Origin: DAOMFM01 sp035429825
GTDB taxonomy: Bacteria; Acidobacteriota; Blastocatellia; UBA7656; JADIYM01
Assembly: GCA_044224215.1 (NCBI GenBank)
Contig: JBGAKX010000124.1
Location: 1-13,669 of the forward strand
Direction of reading: 5' to 3'
DNA length: 13,669 nt
Below, in pieces: positions 1 through 6,208 of this stretch. The first letter of the stretch is position 1. Every line of letters starts with the position of its first letter. Under the pieces are notes generated by a model. That model saw only the letters and a list, made by a program, of their open reading frames with translations. It was not told the DNA's origin and ran no database searches. The position numbers were made by a program, and so were the translations under genes.

Positions 1-98
1 TCACATCATCCCGATTGCCCCTCTCCGAACCGTGCGTACGATCGCTCTGACGGGACCGCTCCGCCAAAGCCGCCCGATCACACGAAGGAGACCTTGCA

Positions 99-1127
99 AT
101 GCCGACACTCTTCAACATTCTGCTGCTTGTCCTGATGTTCGTGCCGCCGGGCGTCCCCGCGGCGCGGCGCGCGCTCAAGGCCGAACCGGCCCCGTCACCT
201 CGCAACCTCGCCATCTTTCTGTTCGAAGGCGTGCAGATCGTCGACTACACCGGACCGTACGAGACCTTCGGGCACGCCTGGGACAACGGCCCGATGTTCA
301 ACATCTACACCGTCGCCGCCAAGCCCGGTCCGATCACGACCGCCATGGGCATGGTCGTCACGCCGACGTACACGTTCGCGAACTGTCCGAAGCCAAACGT
401 CCTGGTGCTGCCGGGCGGCAATGTCGACCCAAACGCGAGTAATCCCGAAGTAATCAAGTGGGTCCAGACGACGTCGCGCGACGCCGAATTCGTGATGTCC
501 GTCTGCAACGGCGCCTTTTTTCTCGCAAAGGCCGGCATGCTGGACGGGCTGACGGCAACGACGTACCACAGCATGATCGACGACCTGCAGAAGGCCGCGC
601 CAACGTGCAAGGCTGTCTATGACGAGCGATTCGTCGACAACGGCAAGATCATCACAACGGCCGGCATCTCGTCGGGCATCGACGGGTCGCTGCACCTGAT
701 CGAGCGGCTCGCCGGCAAGGGGGTAGCCCAGAACGCAGCGCTTGGGATGGAGTACAACTGGCAGCCCGAAGCGCACTACGCGCGCGCGAATCTCGCGGAT
801 CGGTACCTGCGCAAGATGCTTGGGCACGACGGTTTCCCGCTGCCGGACACGATCTACTGGCATTGTGTCAGCAACACTGGCGACACCGAGTCGTGGACGA
901 AGTCGTGGGCGACGCGGCCCGAGATATCCGCCGAAGCGCTGATGAAGATCGTCGACACCAAGATCGCCGAGTCGTGGAAGCGAACGAGCCCGAGCGGCGG
1001 GCTGGAAAGCCAGTGGGAATTCAAGGACGACCAGGGCGGGCGCTGGACGGCAACGGCAAGGGTGACGACGCTGGAATCGGGGACCGGCACATACGGGTTG
1101 AGCGTGTCGCTGGAACGGGCACGATAG
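99..1127 (+). CDS. DJ-1/PfpI-family protein with N-terminal signal/anchor
   Basis: This 342-residue protein of the class I glutamine-amidotransferase-like (DJ-1/PfpI) fold starts at ATG 99 behind a good ribosome site (GAAGGAG, 84-90). Residues 4-22 form a hydrophobic segment consistent with a signal peptide or membrane anchor. The family core spans about 35-245: FEGVQIVDYTGPYE (42-55, with the usual acidic residue Glu43), LPGG (104-107), and the nucleophile elbow SVCNGAFFLAKAG with Cys136. This resembles the DJ-1 half of AraC-type FtrA/GlxA-like regulators, but no helix-turn-helix follows. About 95 C-terminal residues form an unassigned, probably beta-rich extension (WEFKDDQGGRWTATARV). The catalytic Cys is present, but substrate and reaction cannot be told from sequence; hydratase, glyoxalase-like or chaperone roles are all possible. 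The gene stands alone, with a long hairpin 12 nt after its stop. Confidence 0.88.
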   Translation: MPTLFNILLLVLMFVPPGVPAARRALKAEPAPSPRNLAIFLFEGVQIVDYTGPYETFGHAWDNGPMFNIYTVAAKPGPITTAMGMVVTPTYTFANCPKPNVLVLPGGNVDPNASNPEVIKWVQTTSRDAEFVMSVCNGAFFLAKAGMLDGLTATTYHSMIDDLQKAAPTCKAVYDERFVDNGKIITTAGISSGIDGSLHLIERLAGKGVAQNAALGMEYNWQPEAHYARANLADRYLRKMLGHDGFPLPDTIYWHCVSNTGDTESWTKSWATRPEISAEALMKIVDTKIAESWKRTSPSGGLESQWEFKDDQGGRWTATARVTTLESGTGTYGLSVSLERAR

Positions 1128-1139
1128 GACACGCCGAAT

Positions 1140-1225
1140 GCAGAGCCGATCGCGCGAGCGATCGGGGGAACCTCGAATTTCGTGCACCGTGGGGTTCCCC
1201 CGATCGCTGACGCGATCGGCTCTGC
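1140..1225. repeat. Long intergenic palindrome (type A)
   Basis: This imperfect inverted repeat has 33-nt arms. 1140-1154 pairs perfectly with 1211-1225, and 1157-1172 pairs perfectly with 1193-1208, with a 2-nt mismatch between the two blocks and a 20-nt loop. It lies between the DJ-1 gene and the histidine kinase gene, starting 12 nt after the DJ-1 stop. RNA from either strand would form a very stable hairpin. There is no T-tract, so it is not a classic intrinsic terminator, although it could end transcription or protect a 3' end. A mobile REP/MITE-like origin is possible. No transposase is nearby. Confidence 0.85.
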
Positions 1226-1233
1226 GTCACGGC

Positions 1234-1239
1234 TATAAT
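1234..1239 (+). promoter_or_regulatory. Candidate -10 box for the histidine kinase operon
   Basis: A perfect TATAAT lies just right of palindrome A and 14 nt before the kinase ATG (1254). No convincing -35 box is seen 16-18 nt upstream. If it is used, transcription would begin near 1246, leaving a leader of under 10 nt. That agrees with the lack of any Shine-Dalgarno sequence before 1254. Confidence 0.35.
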
Positions 1240-1253
1240 CCAACCCTCACGTC

Positions 1254-2315
1254 ATGAACCGCTCAACCCTCAAACTCACCGCGCTGGTCATCGGCATCTG
1301 GACCGTCGTCGCGCTGATCACGATGGCGCACTACGTGCTGATGTACCAGATGGAGGACCGTCCGTACGACTGGCTGAACGGCCTGGCGATGAACTTCGCG
1401 CAATGGTACCTGTGGGCCGCCGCGACACCGCTCGTGGTCTGGCTGGCGCGGCGCATACCGATCGAACGACCCCGCGTCGGACGCGCGCTCGCGCTCCACG
1501 CAGGCGCCTGTATCGCGATCGCGCTCGTGCAGACGGCGTACATCGCCCAGATCGCGCTGTGGACCTGGACCGGCGGCGGCGAAGTGTGGCCGTACTGGAA
1601 GATGTTCCTCGGCATGACCTACACGCTGCACCTGCACGTGCTGATCTACGGCGCGATCGTCGGCGTGACGTACGCCTACGACAACTACACGCGCGCGACA
1701 CGTCTCGAATCGCAGCTCGCGTCGGCGCAGCTCGAGGCATTGCGCGCGCAGCTCCAGCCGCACTTCCTCTTCAACACGCTGCACGGCATCGCGGGGCTCA
1801 TCCGCAACGGGCAGAACGCCGCGGCGACAAACATGATCGCAGGCCTGAGCGACCTGCTGCGCGCGTCGCTCGACAACTCCGGCAAACAGGAGGTCTCGCT
1901 CGAAGAGGAGCTCGAATTCGTCGGCCGCTACCTCGACATCCAGCGGATGCGCTTCTCTGACCGGCTGACCGTCGAAGTCGACGCGGCCGCCGACACCTTC
2001 GACGCTCTCGTGCCGAACCTCGTGCTGCAACCGCTCGTCGAGAACGCGCTTCGCCACGGCGTCTCGCAACGCGCCGCCGCCGGCAGCTTAACGATCCGCG
2101 CGCGTCGCGAGGACGGTTGGCTGCATCTCTCGGTCCTCGACGACGGGCCAGGGCTCGCAAAATCGACGCCGGACGCGAACGGCTCCGGCATCGGCCTGTC
2201 GAACACGCGCGCGCGGCTCGCACAGCTCTACGGGGATGCGTTCCGGTTTGACGTCCACGACCGGGCGACAGGCGGCGTCGAAGCGATGCTCGCGATTCCG
2301 CTCAGAACCATATGA
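1254..2315 (+). CDS. LytS/YehU-type sensor histidine kinase
   Basis: This 353-residue membrane sensor kinase has about four hydrophobic segments (roughly 8-28, 47-66, 80-103, 120-141) and a short helical linker. The His_kinase domain carries the phospho-acceptor motif LQPHFLFNTL with His170. The HATPase domain shows an N box VENALRHG (Asn264), a DDGPG G1 box (296-300) and a GSGIGLSN G2 box (310-317). The order is typical of LytS/YehU-like kinases that signal to LytTR regulators. No extracytoplasmic sensor domain is visible, so the signal may be sensed in the membrane. The stop overlaps the next start (ATGA), which implies translational coupling with its response regulator. The ATG at 1254 has no ribosome site; a TATAAT 14 nt upstream suggests near-leaderless translation. 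Confidence 0.95.
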   Translation: MNRSTLKLTALVIGIWTVVALITMAHYVLMYQMEDRPYDWLNGLAMNFAQWYLWAAATPLVVWLARRIPIERPRVGRALALHAGACIAIALVQTAYIAQIALWTWTGGGEVWPYWKMFLGMTYTLHLHVLIYGAIVGVTYAYDNYTRATRLESQLASAQLEALRAQLQPHFLFNTLHGIAGLIRNGQNAAATNMIAGLSDLLRASLDNSGKQEVSLEEELEFVGRYLDIQRMRFSDRLTVEVDAAADTFDALVPNLVLQPLVENALRHGVSQRAAAGSLTIRARREDGWLHLSVLDDGPGLAKSTPDANGSGIGLSNTRARLAQLYGDAFRFDVHDRATGGVEAMLAIPLRTI

Positions 2316-3088
2316 GCGGGAGCCGGATCAGAACGCTGATCGTTGACGACGAGCCGCTCGCTCGACAGACCCTGCGCATCCTGCTCGAGGCGGACGCCGA
2401 GATCGAGCTCGCCGGCGAGTGCTCCAACGGCGTCGACGCGGTCGAAGCCATCCACACGCTCGCTCCCGACCTCGTCTTTCTGGACATCCAGATGCCCGAG
2501 ATGGACGGGTTTGACGTGCTCGGCGCGCTCGACAGCACGAAGGCGCCCGTCGTGGTCTTTGTGACGGCGTTCGATCGGTACGCGCTGAAGGCGTTCGAGG
2601 TGCACGCGCTCGACTACCTGCTGAAGCCGTTCACGGACGAGCGGTTTGCGGCGGCTCTCGCACAGGCAAAGACGGAGGTCGCGCAGCGCGACGTGCGGGC
2701 GCTCAGCGAACGGTTGCTGGCGATGCTCGCCGATCGCGACCGCGAGAGACCCGGGCGGTACCTGACGCGCGTGCTCGTGAAATCCGCGAGCCGCGTGACG
2801 TTTCAGAAGGTCGCCGAGATCGACTGGATCGAGGCGGCGGGGTCGTACGTGCAGCTGCACGTCGGGGCGAAGGAGCACCTGCTGCGCGAGTCGCTCGCGG
2901 CGCTCGAGGCGAAGCTCGACCCCGAGCTGTTTCTGCGGATCCACCGGTCGACGATCGTGAACATGGACCGGGTGAAGGAGCTGAGGCCCGACGCGTACGG
3001 CGAGTACGTCGTGGTGCTCGAGAACGGGACCGAGCTGAAGATGAGCCGCGGCCGCCGCGAGCATGTGCAGTCGCGCTTGGTGAAATAA
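2312..3088 (+). CDS. LytTR-family response regulator
   Basis: This 258-residue cytoplasmic regulator is the cognate partner of the upstream kinase, as shown by the 4-nt overlap. The receiver domain (about 7-125) has the acidic pair Asp12/Asp13, phospho-acceptor Asp58 in FLDIQMPEMDG, Thr85 and Lys105 (DYLLKPF). A charged linker (about 126-150) leads to a LytTR DNA-binding domain (about 152-256) with the family pattern VAEIDWIEAAGSYVQLHV and FLRIHRSTIVNMDRV. LytTR domains bind direct repeats upstream of their targets. I found no obvious paired site at this operon's own promoter, so the target genes are unknown. The TAA stop is followed at once by three tandem palindromic units. Confidence 0.96.
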   Translation: MSGSRIRTLIVDDEPLARQTLRILLEADAEIELAGECSNGVDAVEAIHTLAPDLVFLDIQMPEMDGFDVLGALDSTKAPVVVFVTAFDRYALKAFEVHALDYLLKPFTDERFAAALAQAKTEVAQRDVRALSERLLAMLADRDRERPGRYLTRVLVKSASRVTFQKVAEIDWIEAAGSYVQLHVGAKEHLLRESLAALEAKLDPELFLRIHRSTIVNMDRVKELRPDAYGEYVVVLENGTELKMSRGRREHVQSRLVK

Positions 3089-3323
3089 CAGAGCTGAGGC
3101 CGGTAGGCCTCAGGCCCCAACGCGAATTGAACGATCCAACGTTGGGGCCTGAGCGCTATCGCACTCAGCTCCGTACCGGTAGGCCTCAGGCCCCAACGCG
3201 AATTGAACGATCCGACGTTGGGGCCTGAGCGCTACCGCACTCAGCTCAGTACCGGTAGGCCTCAGGCCCCAACGCGAATTGAACGATCCAACGTTGGGGC
3301 CTGAGCGCTATCGCACTCAGCTC
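3089..3323. repeat. Three tandem 76-bp palindromic units (type B)
   Basis: Three head-to-tail copies have an exact 76-bp period, with CCGGTAGGCC starting at 3100, 3176 and 3252. Each unit is itself a hairpin: CTCAGGCCCCAACG pairs with CGTTGGGGCCTGAG across a roughly 20-nt AT-richer loop, and outer CTGAG/CTCAG arms extend the stem. Units 1 and 3 are identical over the repeat. Unit 2 differs by single bases in the loop-side arm, the outer arm and the spacer. The array begins directly after the LytTR stop codon, and its last bases (3317-3319) are the stop codon of the convergent DUF1501 gene. A fourth, inverted copy lies at 10119-10200. The likely role is a bidirectional terminator or a mobile palindromic element. 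Confidence 0.92.
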
Positions 3324-4543
3324 CGAAAGACCCCGATGGGCGAGAACGTCCCCTCCAGGATCTCGTTCGACGGCACACCCAGCCACGTCTCCACCGCGTC
3401 TGCATACACCTCCCGGAAATCGACCGTGTAGATCAGATCCCCGTTCGAATCGAGCGACGTCAGGCTCGGGTATTCGCCGTACAACCCGCCCGCGATGCCC
3501 GTTCCCATCATGAACATCGGCGCCGCCGTGCCGTGGTCGGTCCCGAGCGAACCGTTCTCCTCGACACGCCGCCCGAACTCCGAGAACACCAGCACCACCA
3601 CGCGATCTGCCACTCCCTGCGCCTCGATGTCGGTCTGGAACGCCGACAGACAATCGGACACGTTCTGCCACAGGTCCGCGTGATCGTCCGGCTGGTTTGC
3701 GTGCGTGTCGAACCCGCCCGTCGCCAGGTACAGCACCCGCGTTCCGACGCCCGACACGACGATCTGCGCCGCGAACTCGAAATCCCTGCCGAGCTTCGAA
3801 TCCGGGTACGTTGCCATGGGCGAATACCCGCCGGCCGCCGCCTGCAGCTCGGTCGACCCGGAATATGCCGCGCCGGCCGTCATCGAGAGCGCGAGCTCGT
3901 CGCCGGTCGCCGCTGCCCGGGTGTTGCATCCGAGGAACGCGTTGACCTGGTTCTGCATGTCGCCCGCGTGGGCTGGGTCGGTCAGGAACTGGTACGCCTC
4001 GAGCTCGGTGATCGACGGAACGACCACCTCGTTCGCGTTGAAGCTCTTTGGCAGCGAGCCGCCGATGTTGATCGCGGCGAGCTCGCCTGCGTCCTTCAGG
4101 TACAGATCGGCGTAGCGGCCGAGCCAGCCCGTCGTTTCGACCTCGATCGGCACCGCCGTCTGCCAGATGTCCTTTGAGCGGAAGTGCGAGCGGTTCGGCT
4201 GTGGATAGCCTACGCCCTGGATGATCGCGAGCTTCTGCGCGTTATAGAGCGTCTGCATCGCGGTCATGCTCGGGTGCAGGCCGATCGTGCCGGTCAGCGG
4301 CAGCACGTCGCTCGCCTTCAGACCCACGGTCGGCCGCTTGTCAAAATACGTGCCGTTCGTGAACGGCACGACTGTGTTGAGCCCGTCGTTTCCCCCGTCG
4401 AGCTGCAGCACCACCAGTGTTTTTGCCGTCGACGTCCCTTGCGCCTTGGCCATCGCCGACCGCAGCCACAGCTGCGGCATCACGGTCGACAGCGAGACGA
4501 GACCGACGCCCTTCTTCAGAAAATCTCTTCGTGTGTTTGCCAT
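3317..4543 (-). CDS. DUF1501 protein, Tat-exported
   Basis: This 408-residue member of the DUF1501 family has an alkaline-phosphatase/sulfatase-like fold. The N-terminus carries a twin-arginine signal (TRRDFLKK, Arg5-Arg6, followed by a hydrophobic stretch), so export by Tat is expected. Family landmarks are VLQLDGGNDGLNTVVP (45-60), YPQPNRSHFRSKDIW (113-127), GGFDTHANQ (276-284) and FSEFGRRVEENGSLGTDHG (320-338); the Asp/His residues suggest a metal site. The reaction is unknown. The ATG at 4543 has a GGGAG ribosome site nearby. It is the second gene of an operon, 18 nt after DUF1800, a pairing seen in many Acidobacteriota, Planctomycetota and Proteobacteria. Its stop codon lies inside the third type B repeat unit. 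Confidence 0.95.
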   Translation of the reverse strand: MANTRRDFLKKGVGLVSLSTVMPQLWLRSAMAKAQGTSTAKTLVVLQLDGGNDGLNTVVPFTNGTYFDKRPTVGLKASDVLPLTGTIGLHPSMTAMQTLYNAQKLAIIQGVGYPQPNRSHFRSKDIWQTAVPIEVETTGWLGRYADLYLKDAGELAAINIGGSLPKSFNANEVVVPSITELEAYQFLTDPAHAGDMQNQVNAFLGCNTRAAATGDELALSMTAGAAYSGSTELQAAAGGYSPMATYPDSKLGRDFEFAAQIVVSGVGTRVLYLATGGFDTHANQPDDHADLWQNVSDCLSAFQTDIEAQGVADRVVVLVFSEFGRRVEENGSLGTDHGTAAPMFMMGTGIAGGLYGEYPSLTSLDSNGDLIYTVDFREVYADAVETWLGVPSNEILEGTFSPIGVFRS

Positions 4544-4561
4544 GATGGTCGCTCCCTTCTC

Positions 4562-5917
4562 CTAGTTCTGGTGGTACTCGGGGAGCGCCATGATCAGGTG
4601 GATCAGGCCCCGGACCTTCTCGTCCTTGGTTTCGGCGTCGAGCTTGAACGTCTGCTTGACGCCGCTGTCGTCGTAGACGAGGTAGTTCTTGAGCGGCTTC
4701 TTCTGCTGTTTGGTGAGCGAAATCGGCCCCAGGATGTCGAGGAAGTGATCGACCAGCTTCTTTGGCTTGTCGTTGAAATTCGCGGTCCCGAGCAGGGTGT
4801 CGAGATTCACGAAATAGCCGCGGCCTTCGTCCGTGCGGTCGTTGACGACCGAATTCACGAAATTCGCGCGCGCGAGCAGCGTCGTCGTGTTGATCCACGC
4901 GAGCCCGCCGTCCCAGCCGGCGACGTCGGGCGGGACGAGCAGCGTCTGGCCCTGCAGCGAGATATCGGAACCAAGCTTGCGGCCGTCGACCTTGGCGGCG
5001 AGCGACTTGAGCGCGCCGATGACGAACTCGGTCGGGCTCTTGATGAGCGCGTGCATCGCGCGGTCCGAGTAGAACTCGTCGGACTTGAACAGCGCGCGCA
5101 TCACCTCGCGAATGCTGAAGTTCGACGACAGGTAGATGTCGGCGTACTTCTGCACGGTCGCGTCGTTCGGATCAGGATACGCAAAGAACTCGAACAGTTT
5201 CTTCGTCAGGAATCTGGCGCACGTGGCGCTCGTCGACAGCGTGTTGCACACGGTAATGCCGTCGAGCTCGCCGCCGTTCGGACCGATGTTGACCCCAAGG
5301 AACGACTTTGAGCCGTTGTCGTGTGCGCCCGCCTGGAAGAAGTACGCATCCTGCCGGATCGTCCACCCCGTGAAGCACCGCGCGATCTCGTGGATGTCGG
5401 TCTCGGTGTAGTTGCCGACGCCGAGCGTGAACAGCTCCATGATCTCGCGCGCGTAGTTCTCGTTGGGCTGGCCGACGCGATTCAGCCGGTTGTCGAGCCA
5501 GTCGAGCATCGCCGGGTCCTTGGAGACGGCGACGAGCATGTCTTTGAAGTTGCCGAGCGCGTAGGTGCGGAACAGGTCGTTCTGCACCTTCATGTCTTCG
5601 TTATCGACCTTGGCGGCGGACGTCGCAAAGTGGTCGTGCCAGAAGAAGACCATCTTCTCTTCGAGCGGCCGCGCCGTGTAGATCATCCGCAGGATCCACC
5701 ACAACTGGATCGAGCCAAACCGGGTGAAGTCAAAGTTGATTTGCGCGAGGAGCGCGTCCAGCTCGGCGTTCGACGTGGATTCGTAATCGACGAGCTTGGC
5801 GACCGCGCCGTTCAGCCCGAGCGCCTCGTACTCGTCGAGCTCGGCCGCGGTCGCGCCAAAGCCGGCGCGTCTGAGCAGATGCGCCGCTGTCTCGCGGGTC
5901 CAGGTCACATTTGGCAT
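4562..5917 (-). CDS. DUF1800 protein, partner of DUF1501
   Basis: This 451-residue protein is full length for the DUF1800 family. It has the usual N-terminus AAHLLRRAGFG (11-21), the His-containing FWHDHFATS (92-100), PNENYAREIMELFTLGVG (151-168), ARCFTGW (179-185) and, near the C-terminus, VPPDVAGW. The start is ATG 5917 with a GGGAG ribosome site (complement of 5925-5929). No signal peptide is visible. The molecular function is not established. The gene is first in an operon with the Tat-exported DUF1501 protein (18-nt gap), so the two probably act together at or outside the inner membrane. A TTGACA-like element sits on this strand at 5969-5964, but no matching -10 box was found. Confidence 0.95.
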   Translation of the reverse strand: MPNVTWTRETAAHLLRRAGFGATAAELDEYEALGLNGAVAKLVDYESTSNAELDALLAQINFDFTRFGSIQLWWILRMIYTARPLEEKMVFFWHDHFATSAAKVDNEDMKVQNDLFRTYALGNFKDMLVAVSKDPAMLDWLDNRLNRVGQPNENYAREIMELFTLGVGNYTETDIHEIARCFTGWTIRQDAYFFQAGAHDNGSKSFLGVNIGPNGGELDGITVCNTLSTSATCARFLTKKLFEFFAYPDPNDATVQKYADIYLSSNFSIREVMRALFKSDEFYSDRAMHALIKSPTEFVIGALKSLAAKVDGRKLGSDISLQGQTLLVPPDVAGWDGGLAWINTTTLLARANFVNSVVNDRTDEGRGYFVNLDTLLGTANFNDKPKKLVDHFLDILGPISLTKQQKKPLKNYLVYDDSGVKQTFKLDAETKDEKVRGLIHLIMALPEYHQN

Positions 5918-5983
5918 ATCGAATCTCCCGGAAAGGGGTGTGGGCGGTTGTATGACTTCAGCGTGTCAAAAAAAGTTGGGGAA

Positions 5984-6010
5984 ATTGGCCGCAGATTTGT
6001 TTGCCGCAGC
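5984..6010. repeat. Degenerate fragment related to palindrome E
   Basis: ATTGGCCGCAGAT (5984-5996) is identical to the reverse complement of the right end of the palindrome at 12013-12055. GTTTGCCGCAG (5999-6009) matches the left end of that element in direct orientation. The two end-like pieces sit side by side without the middle, which looks like a collapsed or rearranged copy. It lies in the divergent gap between DUF1800 and the di-haem fusion gene, next to palindrome C. Confidence 0.5.
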
Positions 6011-6106
6011 ATAAAGCGCCGTCGCGCTTTGCTTGCCGGCGCACTCCAAGGAGTTGAGCGCGCCTTTGGAGTGCGCCGGCAAGCCCGCAGGGCGCGACGG
6101 CGCTAT
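6011..6106. repeat. Long intergenic palindrome (type C)
   Basis: This inverted repeat has two perfect blocks. The inner block 6031-6049 pairs with 6066-6084 (19 bp), and the outer block 6015-6027 pairs with 6092-6104 (13 bp). An asymmetric internal bulge separates them (3 nt on one side, 7 nt on the other), and the loop is about 16 nt. It sits in the divergent intergenic region 5918-6208, so it cannot be a terminator for either flanking gene unless antisense or read-through transcripts exist. That favours a mobile or structural element. No clear promoter pair could be assigned in the remaining bases of this gap. Confidence 0.85.
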
Positions 6107-6208
6107 TGCTCCAGGCTCAAGTATATGTCTGGTTGCCGTTCACGTTGATCGTCGGGCAACATGATGGCTTGTGACTGCGCCCGAAACAATGGCCCGAGGG
6201 GTGTGTCG

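Noticed and set aside
195..1187. Long minus-strand open frame across the DJ-1 gene
   Set aside because: It is an arginine/valine-rich shadow with no recognisable domain. The plus strand has a ribosome site and family motifs.
1140..1225. Insertion sequence ends at palindrome A
   Set aside because: There is no transposase and no target duplication, and the flanking genes are intact.
3089..3323. CRISPR array
   Set aside because: The 76-bp units are continuous palindromes without distinct spacers, and no cas gene is present.
5964..5969. TTGACA as a -35 box for the DUF1800 operon (minus strand)
   Set aside because: No acceptable -10 hexamer lies 15-19 nt downstream, so a single hexamer is not enough.
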